From NCBI RefSeq assembly GCF_006352475.1, contig NZ_VCMZ01000001.1:3905479-3969478 (forward strand): a stretch of 64,000 bases of DNA. The letters run 5' to 3'. The notes beneath the pieces are model-generated. The model had not been told where the DNA came from, ran no database searches, and saw only the letters and a program-made list of their open reading frames with translations. Position numbers and translations under genes: made by a program. Below, one piece after another: positions 25,480 through 36,525 of the stretch. Position 1 is the first letter of the stretch, and every line of letters begins with the position of its first letter. Source of the stretch: Acinetobacter pullicarnis. Lineage in GTDB: Bacteria > Pseudomonadota > Gammaproteobacteria > Pseudomonadales > Moraxellaceae.

Positions 25480-26315
25480 GATTTATTCCTATATATTCTC
25501 AAAGTTAAATTAATTTTTAAAGCAATAGATCCAATTCAAGAAAATTTATTATAGTGTGTTATTGATTAAAAAAGATACAGATTCAACCAAACAAAACCAA
25601 CTAAACATAAGTTACTTAAATGGTATGATTACCTATTATTAATAGTTTGATTTTAATTAAGTTAAATAAAAAAAATAATAATATTAAAATAATTTATGTT
25701 TATTGTTTTTTATTAAAAAAACATTAAGCAAACACTGTATACGCAATAAAACATTCTTAAGAAAAGCATGCCGTTACTCTATAATTCTCACACGCCAAAA
25801 GACCATTAATTAATCAACTTAAAATAAAAAACCTAAAATGATGAATCAATATTTTTTTCTAAAATAAGTAGATAAAATCTTTGATTGGCATCTTTAATAC
25901 TATTTTATTCAAATCAGGTTTCTAAAATAAAATATGAAAAATGACTCTTAAAATACAGTTTATCAATTTCGTTTAGGCAACTAATATAGTTAATCGCCGT
26001 CATGCGCAATCTTTCAATCACTCAAAAATTGTATCATTCGGCACAAAATAAACAAATTACTTGCCTATCTCTACATCCAAGTTAAGTTTTTATTGAGAAT
26101 AAAAAGCATACTTTAAACACGCTAAAAGAGAAAAATGAATTATTTTATATTTATTGAATTGTGATTCACTTTTTTAAAATTTCCTGTATGTTAATTATTC
26201 AATGTCATTTAGTTTAAATCTAATTTTATCAATCCAACGCAATACACAATTAGATAAATATATGACATTTATAATTATTTATACATTGCCTTCATAGCTC
26301 AAGGAGAGTGCTTAC
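25480..26315. other. Long AT-rich intergenic region before the alcohol dehydrogenase gene
   Basis: This 836-bp stretch is very AT-rich and lies between the divergent pilin and alcohol dehydrogenase genes. No frame in it looks coding, and no terminator, RNA gene or repeat was recognised. The length is unusual for this genome and it may be the remains of decayed genes or an H-NS-bound control region. Confidence 0.5.
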
Positions 26316-27431
26316 ATGAAAGTCAAAGCTGCAGTCATTTCGGAAATCAATCAAGCTTATCGCTTTGAAACATTAAATCTTGCCGAATTAAAGGACGATG
26401 AGGTTCGGGTTAAAATTGTCGCCACAGGCATCTGCCACTCAGATGATGCATTACGTTTAGGTCATGCGGGCTTTCCTTTTCCTGCTGTTTTAGGCCATGA
26501 AGGGTCTGGTATTGTCGAAAAAGTGGGGTCTGCCGTAAAACATGTGCAAGCAGGCGATCATGTGGTTTTGGCTTATGCCTATTGTCATCATTGTGAACAT
26601 TGCTCAGAAGGAATTCCTGCCGCTTGTCAAGACTGGCTCGAATTAAACTGGGGTTCTGTACATAGCGATGGTTCGCCATTTTTTACCCGTGATGACGGTA
26701 GCGTCGTCAATAACTTTTTTCATCAATCCTCATTTGCCAGCCACACCAACGTTAAGGAAAGTAACGTCATTAAAGTCTCAAAAGACTTGGACTTACGTTT
26801 GCTCGGGCCATTAAGTTGCGGTCTCATGACGGGTGTTGGCACTGTGATAAATGGTCTCAAGGCCAGACCAGGCTCAAGTATTGCAATCTTTGGTACAGGC
26901 GCCGTTGGGCTTGCGGCAATGATGGCAGCCAAGATTAGTGGTTGTTCAACCATTATTGCGGTCGATATTCATGATGCGCGCTTAGAACTCGCCAAAGAAT
27001 TGGGTGCAACCCATATTATTAACAGTAAAAATAGTGATGCTGCTGAGCTGATTCGTGAGATTACCCAACAAAAAGGCGTGAATTATTCAGTGGATACCAC
27101 TGGTGTAACAGTGGTGATGAAAACTGCTTTAGATGTGCTGGCAATTCGTGGTGTGACCGCACCGATTGCTGTGACCAACCAAGAACTCACCATCAACACC
27201 TTAACCGATTTAGCCCTTTCCAGTAAAAATATGATTGGCGTACTGATGGGTTCAAGCGTGCCCCAATTGAGTATTCCTAAAATGCTCGAGTTCTTTAAAG
27301 CAGGCCAATTCCCATTCGATAAGCTGATTAAAATGTACGACTTTGATGATATCAATCAAGCCTCAGCCGACTCACTCAGTGGTAAAACCATTAAGCCTGT
27401 TTTGATTGTCGACAAAGACTATCGCGTTTAA
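26316..27431 (+). CDS. Zinc-dependent alcohol dehydrogenase (aryl/benzyl alcohol dehydrogenase type)
   Basis: A 371-residue medium-chain dehydrogenase oxidising an alcohol to the aldehyde with NAD. Catalytic zinc ligands are Cys40 (ATGICHSDD) and His61 (LGHEGSG); the structural zinc Cys are at 90, 93, 96 and 104 (YCHHCEHCSEG). The nucleotide fold has FGTGAVGLAAMMAAK and the Asp of IAVDIHDARL that favours NAD. It resembles XylB/AreB-type aromatic alcohol dehydrogenases. It lies 72 bp before an aldehyde dehydrogenase gene, so the two likely convert one alcohol to the acid. Confidence 0.9.
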   Translation: MKVKAAVISEINQAYRFETLNLAELKDDEVRVKIVATGICHSDDALRLGHAGFPFPAVLGHEGSGIVEKVGSAVKHVQAGDHVVLAYAYCHHCEHCSEGIPAACQDWLELNWGSVHSDGSPFFTRDDGSVVNNFFHQSSFASHTNVKESNVIKVSKDLDLRLLGPLSCGLMTGVGTVINGLKARPGSSIAIFGTGAVGLAAMMAAKISGCSTIIAVDIHDARLELAKELGATHIINSKNSDAAELIREITQQKGVNYSVDTTGVTVVMKTALDVLAIRGVTAPIAVTNQELTINTLTDLALSSKNMIGVLMGSSVPQLSIPKMLEFFKAGQFPFDKLIKMYDFDDINQASADSLSGKTIKPVLIVDKDYRV

Positions 27432-27491
27432 TCCAGCCAACCTCCAAACAAGATTTAAGACTAAACAAGATTTAAAATTAAATAATAGTAG

Positions 27492-28814
<1,323 letters not shown>

Positions 28815-29183
28815 AGTCATGGTCGAGTAAAGTTATTAAATAGCGTGATTGATAAAAGCCCCCATAGGTTGTAATGCTAGTCAGTTAAGGGCTTTTGTGG
28901 TTTAAAAGCACCCTCTTCCCACTTGCGGAATATATTCCTCATCCCAAAGGGAGAAGGGGCTTTCAGACATCATTGATCAATCAAAAATAGCTGTATTTGT
29001 CTTAACTGACTGGCATTACCCATAGGTTGGACACAACTTATGGGATTTATGACTTCTGATCTAGAATAGGTGACATGACTCCAGTAATTTCTTCACCTCC
29101 CCATAGAAAATCCAGCGCTGTTAAATATATTCAGCTTATGCCCTGTGATAATCTATCTCGATGCTAAAACCTTGGCTAAGCAG
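28815..29183. other. Intergenic region holding a MITE-like element
   Basis: Of these 369 bases, 28871-29019 are the MITE-like element described separately. The rest shows no gene. The Crp/Fnr gene that follows has no obvious ribosome site, so the exact end of this region is uncertain. Confidence 0.5.
28871..29019. mobile_element. MITE-like element with 19-bp inverted ends and 9-bp flanking duplication
   Basis: The element is 149 bp. Its left end GTAATGCTAGTCAGTTAAG (28871-28889) and right end CTTAACTGACTGGCATTAC (29001-29019) are inverted repeats with one mismatch in 19. It is flanked by the direct repeat CCATAGGTT (28862-28870 and 29020-29028). It has no coding capacity. Terminal inverted repeats plus a target duplication are the marks of a small non-autonomous transposable element moved in trans by a full-length IS with the same ends. 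I do not recognise the parent IS. Confidence 0.75.
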
Positions 29184-29735
29184 ATGAACCCCATTCTTTT
29201 AGAATATCCAAAACTTTTACAAACTGGGCGTATCGCTTTTTTCAAAAAGAAAACCACGCTACTCAATGAAGGCGAGATCTGTCATCGGGTGTTTATGATT
29301 GAAAAAGGTTGTGTGCGATCTTGGTTTAATCATGATGGTAACGATGTCACCTTCCAGTTTTTTTTTGAAGGGGATATTGTCACTTCTTTTGAAAGCTTAA
29401 AGAATGATCTTCCTGCTCTATATAATATTGAAACACTGACTGAAGTACGGCTCAGGGTCATCTCTAAAAAGGAATTATTTGATTTAATTCATCGTGATTT
29501 AGAAATAAAAAATAGCGTAGATCATTACATCACGGAGCGTTTGTATCATTATCAAAAGCTATTTATCTCACGTATCAAAAATAATCCGCAGCAAAGATAT
29601 GTGGAACTCTTAAATGAAAATCCAGATATTTTCGAAAAAGTCCCGCATCATTATATTGCGACCTACCTTGGCATAACCCCGGTGTCATTAAGTCGAATTA
29701 GAACAAAAAACAAGTCATCCATTAACATAGGTTAA
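29184..29735 (+). CDS. Crp/Fnr-family transcriptional regulator
   Basis: A regulator of about 183 residues with a cyclic-nucleotide-binding-like beta roll (about residues 20-110: LLNEGEICHRVFMIEKGCVR, FQFFFEGDIVTSFES), a long dimer helix, and a short C-terminal helix-turn-helix VPHHYIATYLGITPVSLSRI. The beta roll lacks the Cys cluster of Fnr and the exact cAMP-binding residues of Crp. The start is uncertain: an ATG at 29184 or a GTG at 29145, neither with a strong ribosome site. It lies 65 bp before a hydroxyacid dehydrogenase gene that it may control. Confidence 0.82.
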   Translation: MNPILLEYPKLLQTGRIAFFKKKTTLLNEGEICHRVFMIEKGCVRSWFNHDGNDVTFQFFFEGDIVTSFESLKNDLPALYNIETLTEVRLRVISKKELFDLIHRDLEIKNSVDHYITERLYHYQKLFISRIKNNPQQRYVELLNENPDIFEKVPHHYIATYLGITPVSLSRIRTKNKSSINIG

Positions 29736-29800
29736 GGCGTTAAATCACCGATTCTATAAAGTGCGTACATCACATTCATTTAATCAAAAGTGAGTACAGC

Positions 29801-30706
29801 ATGAATAAACAATCAATGAGAATCGGATTTATTGGCCTTGGAAAAATGGGATCTGCCATATGTGCGAATATCCAAAATGCGGGTTATGACGTCACGGTTT
29901 ATAATAGAACGGTGTCAAAAACCAAGCCATTTGAACAAGCTGGGGCTCAAGTCGCTTTGACGATTCAAGCACTTGTTGAAAGCTCCGATATTATTTTTAG
30001 CAGCCTGTTCGATGATCGTTCAGTGCTGGATTTATGTCATGCTGATGATGGCTTACTTGACTCAATCACCCCAGAAAAAATCCATATCGGATTAACGACT
30101 ATCCTGCCTGCAACCGCTGATATATTACAGTTGGCGCACGCAGAAAAGGGGTGCCACTATATTTCAGCACCCGTGGTTGGACGCCCTGATTCGGCTGCTG
30201 CTGGAAAACTAATTACTTTTCTAGCGGGTGAGGCATTCATCATCAATCGGATGCAGCCCATTATCGCCTCATACAGCATCAAGCAAATTCTGGTCAGTGA
30301 TACTGCTGGTGCCGCCAATAGCATGAAAATATGTGTCAACTATATGGCGATGACCCAACTCGCGATGCTTGGCGAGGTTTTCACCTATGCAGAAAAAAGC
30401 CAACTCGATCAAGCACAAGTGCTCACCATTTCAAAAATGTTTTTTGCAGGCAATCAGGCCATGATTGAATATGCGGAAAAGATAGCACATCGAGATTTTG
30501 ATACAGTCGGTTTTGATCTTTCAGCAGGTTTAAAAGATGCATTAATTTTTGATGCAGCATTTACCGCTTGCGGGGTAAAACCTTCTGCTATTTTAGGCGC
30601 AAAAGATAACTTGGTCGCAGCCAATGCCAATGGTTTGGGGTACAAAGACTGGAGTGCCTTAACTGAAATATCACGCAAACTTGCGGGTTTAAACGATGCG
30701 TCATGA
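29801..30706 (+). CDS. NAD(P)-dependent beta-hydroxyacid dehydrogenase (3-hydroxyisobutyrate dehydrogenase family)
   Basis: A 301-residue enzyme with the N-terminal Rossmann motif IGFIGLGKMGSAICANIQNAG followed by YNRT, where Arg suggests NADP use. The substrate-binding SAPVVGRPDSAAAGKLI near residue 122 is a variant of the family DAPVSGG motif, and the catalytic Lys lies in AANSMKICVNYM near residue 178. The divergence of the substrate loop places it with the imine-reductase or glyoxylate-reductase-like branch. The substrate is unknown. It follows the Crp/Fnr gene and ends before a strong bidirectional terminator. Confidence 0.85.
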   Translation: MNKQSMRIGFIGLGKMGSAICANIQNAGYDVTVYNRTVSKTKPFEQAGAQVALTIQALVESSDIIFSSLFDDRSVLDLCHADDGLLDSITPEKIHIGLTTILPATADILQLAHAEKGCHYISAPVVGRPDSAAAGKLITFLAGEAFIINRMQPIIASYSIKQILVSDTAGAANSMKICVNYMAMTQLAMLGEVFTYAEKSQLDQAQVLTISKMFFAGNQAMIEYAEKIAHRDFDTVGFDLSAGLKDALIFDAAFTACGVKPSAILGAKDNLVAANANGLGYKDWSALTEISRKLAGLNDAS

Positions 30707-30748
30707 GTATTTAACGCGTTAGTACGGGGTAAAGGTGTCTGTGCAATA

Positions 30749-30787
30749 AAAAACACCGCTCAAGCATCCAGCCTGAGCGGTGTTTTT
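30749..30787 (+). terminator. Bidirectional terminator between convergent genes
   Basis: A 14-bp stem (30749-30762 with 30774-30787; core ACACCGCTCA/TGAGCGGTGT) with A's on the left and T's on the right serves both the dehydrogenase gene and glmS, which converge on it. Confidence 0.88.
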
Positions 30788-30834
30788 GTTTTCGCATTTA
30801 GACAGCACACTGACCCTGTCTAAACCAACTCAAC

Positions 30835-32673
30835 TTATTCTACAGTGACCGATTTCGCCAAGTTACGTGGTTGATCCACGTCTGTACCACGCAATACCGC
30901 CACGTGATACGACAATAGCTGTACAGGGATGCTATACACGATTGGGGCTAACCAGTTGCTTACGCTTGGAATTTTCACCACATGTTGACGGTCTTGGCTT
31001 TGAATACCGCTATTTTCATCGGCGAAAACAAATAATTCACCACCACGTGCTTGGACTTCTTCCATGTTAGATTTTAATTTATCCAACATATCGTCCTTCG
31101 GTGCCAAGATCACCACAGGCATATCGTTGTCGACCAATGCCAATGGACCATGCTTCAGTTCACCTGCAGCATAGCCTTCAGCGTGAATATAAGAGATTTC
31201 TTTGAGCTTTAAAGCACCTTCCAATGCGATTGGAAATTCAGTGCCACGACCTAAGAATAAGCAGTGATTTTTTTCAACAAACAATTCAGATAAACCCAAG
31301 ATGCTCGCATCTTTTTGCAGCGCGGCCAAGATTACTTTAGGTAAATGCCATAGATCAGCCGCGATTTCAGCTAACACCGAATCTGCAAGTGTTTGCTTCA
31401 CTTGACCAATTTTCAGTACCAACAACATCAAAGCAGTTAACTGTGTGGTAAAGGCTTTGGTTGAAGCCACGCCAATTTCAGGGCCAGCCAATGTCAACAA
31501 ATGATGATTGGTTTCACGCACCATTGATGAGGTCGCGACGTTACAAATGGTCAAGGTCGAAATCATCAGATGCTTCGCAGCAGCGCGTTTCTGGGTATCA
31601 CGCAGGGCGGCCAATGTATCAGCGGTTTCACCTGATTGAGAAATACAGATATAGAGTGTGCGGTCGACAATCACTGGTGAACGGTAACGGAATTCACTGG
31701 CGATTTCGACTTGGCAAGGCAAATCAATCAGTTGTTCAAACCAATATTTCGCAATCATCCCAGCGTGATAACTGGTCCCACAGGCAATAATTTGAATTTG
31801 CTGAATTTGATTAAAATCAATAACCGCGTCTTTTAAGAAGTCTTCACGTAAGGCATTGCCATTTAATGCTTGTGACAAAGTTTGTTGAATCGCTTCAGGC
31901 TGCTCATGAATTTCTTTGAGCATATAATGTTTATAGTTGCCCTTAGAGGTGTTGGTCACCGTCGCATCAAGCTCTTTCACTGGACGTTCAACCAGTTGGC
32001 CTTGGACAAACACTTCAATTTTTTCACGAGTCAACAGTGCGATATCGCCTTCTTCAAGGTACATAAAGCGGTTGGTCACTGGAAGCAAAGCCAATTGATC
32101 CGAACTAATAAAGTTTTCACCAATTCCGACACCAATCACCAAAGGCGAACCTTCACGGACTGCAATCAATTCATCAGGATAATCACTGTGTACGATACCC
32201 AGTGCAAAAGCACCTTTAAGCTTCGGCACAATTTGTTCAACCGCTTGCAACAGTGGTGCACCAGATTTCAGTGCTTCGGTAATGAGATGTGCAACCACTT
32301 CGCTATCTGTTTCAGAACTAAAATGATAGCCAAGTGCAATTAAATCTTGTTTTAATTCTTGGTAGTTTTCAATGATGCCGTTATGTACCACAGCCACCTG
32401 ATCAGAGACGTGTGGATGGGCATTATTTTCAGTCGGTTTACCATGAGTCGCCCAACGGGTATGCGCAATACCCAGTGAACCCAAGATTTGTGCTTCAGTC
32501 ACTGCGCTTTCTAAGTTCACAACTTTACCGACACGGCGTTCACGTAAAATCTGACCTTGGCCAACCAGTGCAACGCCTGCAGAGTCATAACCACGGTACT
32601 CTAGACGCTTCAATCCTTCGATTAAAATATTTGTAATACTACGTTCTGCAACGCCACCAACGATTCCACACAT
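30835..32673 (-). CDS. glmS: Glutamine-fructose-6-phosphate aminotransferase (isomerising)
   Basis: GlmS makes glucosamine-6-phosphate from fructose-6-phosphate and glutamine, the entry step to UDP-GlcNAc for peptidoglycan and LPS. The 612-residue protein starts MCGIVGGVAERS, with Cys2 as the glutaminase nucleophile after removal of Met. It continues with HTRWATHGKPTENNAHPH, two SIS sugar-isomerase domains (IACGTSYHAG; CLFLGRGTEFPIALEGALKLKE) and ends with the conserved LAKSVTVE. It lies 12 bp after glmU in a glmU-glmS operon. No glmS ribozyme is expected or seen. Confidence 0.98.
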   Translation of the reverse strand: MCGIVGGVAERSITNILIEGLKRLEYRGYDSAGVALVGQGQILRERRVGKVVNLESAVTEAQILGSLGIAHTRWATHGKPTENNAHPHVSDQVAVVHNGIIENYQELKQDLIALGYHFSSETDSEVVAHLITEALKSGAPLLQAVEQIVPKLKGAFALGIVHSDYPDELIAVREGSPLVIGVGIGENFISSDQLALLPVTNRFMYLEEGDIALLTREKIEVFVQGQLVERPVKELDATVTNTSKGNYKHYMLKEIHEQPEAIQQTLSQALNGNALREDFLKDAVIDFNQIQQIQIIACGTSYHAGMIAKYWFEQLIDLPCQVEIASEFRYRSPVIVDRTLYICISQSGETADTLAALRDTQKRAAAKHLMISTLTICNVATSSMVRETNHHLLTLAGPEIGVASTKAFTTQLTALMLLVLKIGQVKQTLADSVLAEIAADLWHLPKVILAALQKDASILGLSELFVEKNHCLFLGRGTEFPIALEGALKLKEISYIHAEGYAAGELKHGPLALVDNDMPVVILAPKDDMLDKLKSNMEEVQARGGELFVFADENSGIQSQDRQHVVKIPSVSNWLAPIVYSIPVQLLSYHVAVLRGTDVDQPRNLAKSVTVE

Positions 32674-32685
32674 AAATCTATCCTG

Positions 32686-34050
32686 TTATTTTTTGACCTT
32701 TTGGGGACGTTGATAATTTTCTTTTGTCATTTGTTTCGCACGTTCAAATGCTAAACTTTGATCAGCAACATCATGAGTAATCACCGAACCAGCACCAACC
32801 GTTGCACCATTACCAATTTTAACTGGCGCAACCAAGGAGCTATTCGAACCGATAAAGGCATCATTGCCAATTACCGTTAGATATTTGTTGGCACCATCAT
32901 AATTACAAGTAATGGTCCCAGCACCGATATTTGAGTTTTCACCAATCTCAGCATCACCTAAATAGGTAAAGTGATTGGCTTTAGAACCCAAACCGACACG
33001 GCTATTTTTAACTTCAACAAAGTTGCCAATATGCACTTGATTGCTAAGCACTGCACCTGGGCGCAATCGTGCAAAAGGCCCAATCACCGCATCTTCACCA
33101 ACAATCGCATCTTCAAAAATGCTATAGGCTTTAACTTTGGTGCCTACAGCAATCTTGGTGTTTTTGATGATGCATCCAGCACCAATTTCAACCCCATCGC
33201 CAAATTCACATTGGCCTTCAATAATGACGTTGATATCAATGCAGACATCAAAGCCCGCTTTCAACTCACCACGTAAATCAAAACGAGCAGGGTCAATCAA
33301 ATGTACCCCTTGCTGCATCAATTGTTTGGCTTGAAAAAGTTGAAATTGACGTTCCAGTGCCGCCAATTGACTACGATCATTAATGCCTTCAACTTCAAAT
33401 GCCTGTTGCGGTTGAATCGATGCGATCTCAAGACCATCGGCCAATGCCATCGCTACAATATCAGTCAGGTAATATTCACCTTGCGCATTATCATTGCTCA
33501 GCTTAGGCAACCATTGATGCAATTTGGCATTACTGACACAGTAAATACCAGTATTAATTTCTTGAATTTGGCGTTGCTGCTGATTGGCATCTTTATGCTC
33601 AACAATGGCTTGGATTTTCCCATCATCACGCACGATACGACCATAACCACTGGCATCATCTAGGGTTAAGGTCACAATCCCAATCCCCGTTTTAGATGAG
33701 GCATCGAGCAAACGTTGCAGCGTATCGACGCTAACGCAAGGGACATCACCCGATAAAATCAACGACATCCCGTCTTGTGCTAAAACAGGTAAAACCATTT
33801 GTACGGCATGTCCCGTACCTAATTGTTCAACTTGTTCAACCCACTGAATTTGTTCTTGTGAAAAAGCCTGTTGAACTTGTTTACCACCGTGACCAAAAAT
33901 GGTCAGAATTTTATCTGCTTGAATTTTTTTTGCGGTCTCAATGACATGCGCAAGGAGTGGACGACCTGCTAAAGGCTGAAGTACCTTGGGCAAAAGCGAA
34001 CGCATTCGTGTTCCCTTACCTGCAGCAAGTATAATGACGCTCGTCGACAT
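32686..34050 (-). CDS. glmU: Bifunctional UDP-N-acetylglucosamine pyrophosphorylase / glucosamine-1-phosphate N-acetyltransferase
   Basis: GlmU acetylates glucosamine-1-phosphate and then transfers UMP to make UDP-GlcNAc. The 454-residue protein has the pyrophosphorylase loop [20 protein letters not shown] at residues 7-26, GTGHAVQ and SGDVP for uridine and magnesium, and a C-terminal left-handed beta helix of hexapeptide repeats (about residues 250-440) with the acetyltransferase residues in [10 protein letters not shown] and TCNYDGANK. The length matches E. coli. It is the first gene of the glmU-glmS unit. Confidence 0.98.
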   Translation of the reverse strand: MSTSVIILAAGKGTRMRSLLPKVLQPLAGRPLLAHVIETAKKIQADKILTIFGHGGKQVQQAFSQEQIQWVEQVEQLGTGHAVQMVLPVLAQDGMSLILSGDVPCVSVDTLQRLLDASSKTGIGIVTLTLDDASGYGRIVRDDGKIQAIVEHKDANQQQRQIQEINTGIYCVSNAKLHQWLPKLSNDNAQGEYYLTDIVAMALADGLEIASIQPQQAFEVEGINDRSQLAALERQFQLFQAKQLMQQGVHLIDPARFDLRGELKAGFDVCIDINVIIEGQCEFGDGVEIGAGCIIKNTKIAVGTKVKAYSIFEDAIVGEDAVIGPFARLRPGAVLSNQVHIGNFVEVKNSRVGLGSKANHFTYLGDAEIGENSNIGAGTITCNYDGANKYLTVIGNDAFIGSNSSLVAPVKIGNGATVGAGSVITHDVADQSLAFERAKQMTKENYQRPQKVKK

Positions 34051-34071
34051 ATTACACCTTTGTTATGTGGC

Positions 34072-34578
34072 CTAAGCCTTAGAAATATATAAATAAAGAA
34101 CGATACAGAGCGCAGCCCAGATCCCCGCAATAATATCATCAAGCATGATCCCAAAACCACCGTCCACTTGACGATCAATCACATTAATCGGCCACGGTTT
34201 CCAAATATCAAACAGACGGAACAGCGCAAAGCCGACCAACGCCCATAACCAGCTGATTTGACCAATATAAATCAGCGGTAAAAAGGTAATCGATTGGCCT
34301 GCAAATTCATCCCAAACGATACGACCATCGTCGTGTACATGGATAATTTCAGCCGTTTTACCGCAGATATAAATTCCGACAATCGACATCAATACGATAA
34401 CTGCGAGCGAGATCTTAAAACCCACCGCGAACCAGAAGGGTACAAACAACAATGCAAAAGCAGAACCAAAGGTGCCAGGTGCTTTCGGTGCTAAACCAGA
34501 ACCCAACCCAACACCACAAAACACAATCAAGCGTTCTGACCAATTCATCTGTTGGAAATTAATTTCGGGCTTAGGCAA
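34072..34578 (-). CDS. pgpA: Phosphatidylglycerophosphatase A
   Basis: PgpA dephosphorylates phosphatidylglycerophosphate to phosphatidylglycerol at the inner membrane. The 168-residue protein has GVGLGSGLAPKAPGTFGS at the N-terminal helix, the metal-binding VWDEFAGQ and FRLFDIWKPWPIN motifs, and DRQVDGGFGIMLDDIIAG near the C-terminus, with three to four membrane segments. It overlaps the end of thiL by eight bases, so the two are translationally coupled. The thiL-pgpA pairing next to nusB is common in gammaproteobacteria. Confidence 0.95.
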   Translation of the reverse strand: MPKPEINFQQMNWSERLIVFCGVGLGSGLAPKAPGTFGSAFALLFVPFWFAVGFKISLAVIVLMSIVGIYICGKTAEIIHVHDDGRIVWDEFAGQSITFLPLIYIGQISWLWALVGFALFRLFDIWKPWPINVIDRQVDGGFGIMLDDIIAGIWAALCIVLYLYISKA

Positions 34579-35488
34579 AATGTTGATATCCCTTTAAATC
34601 GAGTGGCTGTGCTTGCCCATTCTTATTGAAAATTATCGTTGGTGTTTGAATAATTTGACCAATCACAGTGGTTTGTACGTTGGGCTGACGCTGTAAAAGC
34701 TGCTGATAATGCTCAGGCGAAATAGTAAAACACAATTCATAATCATCGCCACCCGCCAAGGCATAGCGCCATTGTTGTTGTTCGGGAAGTCGCTGTAAGG
34801 CAGGGTCTAATGGGAGTTGTGTCAGTTCAAGGCAGGCACCTTTGGCTGATGCTTTTAAAATATGCCCCAAATCTTGGGCTAAACCATCTGAGATATCAAT
34901 CATGCTCGAGGCAAGGCCTTGTAGCAATAAACCTAATTCACAACGTGGCGTCGGGTAATCAAGGCGCTGTTGCAGCGGATGTCCCAAATGTTGTAAGGCA
35001 AAGGCGGCATCACCGACAGTACCACTGACCACGATCAGGTCATCAACTTGTGCGCCTGAACGGGCAATCGCTCGACCGTGTTCGATCCAGCCTAATGCAG
35101 TCACGCTTAAACTTAAATGTGGGCTTTGGGTGGTATCACCACCAATCAGGTTGACGCCATAGCGATCACAACAGGCATAGAGCCCATCGCTAAAACCTTG
35201 TAACCATGCTTGATCTGCATCTGGCAAGCTCAGCGCCAGTAAAATACTGTGCGGCTTGGCACCCATCGCAGCGATATCAGACAGGTTAACAGCGACACTT
35301 TTCCAACCGACTGCATGCGCTGCAGTATCGAGTGGAAAATGCCGTCCCGCCACCAGTGTATCTGTGCAGATTACCAGTTGATGATTCGGCGGTGCAGCAA
35401 GCAGGGCTGAGTCATCACCAATGCCAAGGTCAACCGAGGCATTTTGTCGACGATTAAAATATCGTTCAATAATTGAAAACTCGGCCAT
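34571..35488 (-). CDS. thiL: Thiamine-monophosphate kinase
   Basis: ThiL phosphorylates thiamine monophosphate to the active diphosphate with ATP. The 305-residue PurM-like protein has DLGIGDDSALLA near residue 20, CTDTLVAGRHFP near 41, NLSDIAAMGAKP near 70, GGDTTQSPHLSLSVTALGW near 115 and SSMIDISDGLAQDLGHI near 195, all metal- and nucleotide-binding motifs of the family. It sits between nusB (nine-base gap) and pgpA (overlap) in the ribBA-ribH-nusB-thiL-pgpA cluster. Confidence 0.96.
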   Translation of the reverse strand: MAEFSIIERYFNRRQNASVDLGIGDDSALLAAPPNHQLVICTDTLVAGRHFPLDTAAHAVGWKSVAVNLSDIAAMGAKPHSILLALSLPDADQAWLQGFSDGLYACCDRYGVNLIGGDTTQSPHLSLSVTALGWIEHGRAIARSGAQVDDLIVVSGTVGDAAFALQHLGHPLQQRLDYPTPRCELGLLLQGLASSMIDISDGLAQDLGHILKASAKGACLELTQLPLDPALQRLPEQQQWRYALAGGDDYELCFTISPEHYQQLLQRQPNVQTTVIGQIIQTPTIIFNKNGQAQPLDLKGYQHFA

Positions 35489-35497
35489 CTCTGCCTA

Positions 35498-35947
35498 CTA
35501 TTTTACTTGTTGCTTTTCTGCTTCACGAAGGCTTTCAGCCAAACGATCCAATACACCATTGATGTATTTATGGCTGTCCGCACCACCGAAGTGTTTCGCC
35601 AGCTCAATCGACTCATCAAGAACCACGCGATATGGAATCTCTAAATGTTCTTTGAGTTCATATGCGCCAAGACGTAAGGTTGCCAATTCAACCCCATCGA
35701 GTGCATCGAGTTCACGATCAAGTACCGGAACCAATAATGCGTCTAATACATCACGATTGCTCACAACTTCAGAAAGCAACTCATGATAATAGCCAAGATC
35801 CACTTTGTGCATGGCATTTTCCGCACGGGTACGTGCTTCAATTTCATGCACAGGGTTGCGGGTCATTTGCCATTCAAATAGACCTTGTACAGCAAAACGA
35901 CGTGCTTTGCGTTTCGCTGCATATGTAGCTTGTAGGGTTTGCGACAT
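35498..35947 (-). CDS. nusB: Transcription antitermination factor NusB
   Basis: NusB binds boxA RNA together with ribosomal protein S10 and assists antitermination on rRNA operons. The 149-residue all-helical protein has [19 protein letters not shown] at the start (the Arg-rich RNA-binding helix), then [32 protein letters not shown] and [20 protein letters not shown], the family signature. It is three bases after ribH and nine before thiL, inside a tight operon. Confidence 0.96.
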   Translation of the reverse strand: MSQTLQATYAAKRKARRFAVQGLFEWQMTRNPVHEIEARTRAENAMHKVDLGYYHELLSEVVSNRDVLDALLVPVLDRELDALDGVELATLRLGAYELKEHLEIPYRVVLDESIELAKHFGGADSHKYINGVLDRLAESLREAEKQQVK

Positions 35948-35950
35948 GCT

Positions 35951-36421
35951 TTAAATCGCCTTCAACAAATTAACCATTTCGATGGCCGTAAGTGCAGCTT
36001 CGCCACCCTTATTGCCTGCTTTTGTACCAGAGCGTTCAATCGCTTGTTCAATACTATCCGTAGTAAGTACACCATTGATTACAGGAAGACCTGTATCTAG
36101 ACCAACAACGCCTAGACCTTTTGCACATTCACCCGCAACGAAGTCAAAATGTGGCGTACTCCCACGAATGACTGCGCCCAATGCGATGACTGCATCGTAT
36201 TTACCTGAATTGGCAAGTTTTTTTGCCACAACCGGTAATTCCCATGCACCTGGTGCATGTGCAACGGTAATATTATCGTCGGAGACACCATGACGACGCA
36301 ATGTATCAATTGCGCCTTCGAGCAAATGTTCAACAACAAAGCTATTAAAACGACCCACTAGAATCGCGTAACGATCTTCGCTCGCGAGATGTAATAAACC
36401 TTCTATACGGCGAATCGCCAT
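35951..36421 (-). CDS. ribH: 6,7-dimethyl-8-ribityllumazine synthase
   Basis: RibH joins the pyrimidine and butanone-phosphate precursors of riboflavin. The 156-residue protein has [19 protein letters not shown] for substrate binding, [18 protein letters not shown], and [20 protein letters not shown] with the catalytic His, followed by [23 protein letters not shown]. Length and motifs are standard. It lies downstream of ribBA, across a 104-bp gap, and directly upstream of nusB, an order found in many bacteria. Confidence 0.96.
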   Translation of the reverse strand: MAIRRIEGLLHLASEDRYAILVGRFNSFVVEHLLEGAIDTLRRHGVSDDNITVAHAPGAWELPVVAKKLANSGKYDAVIALGAVIRGSTPHFDFVAGECAKGLGVVGLDTGLPVINGVLTTDSIEQAIERSGTKAGNKGGEAALTAIEMVNLLKAI

Positions 36422-36525
36422 AGCAACCTCTATTATTTCGACAAAATATTGAACAACATACGTTAACCCTATTTATTCACAAAAACCAGTCAACCGACCG
36501 GGTTTAAACAGGGCGAACCAGAAAA

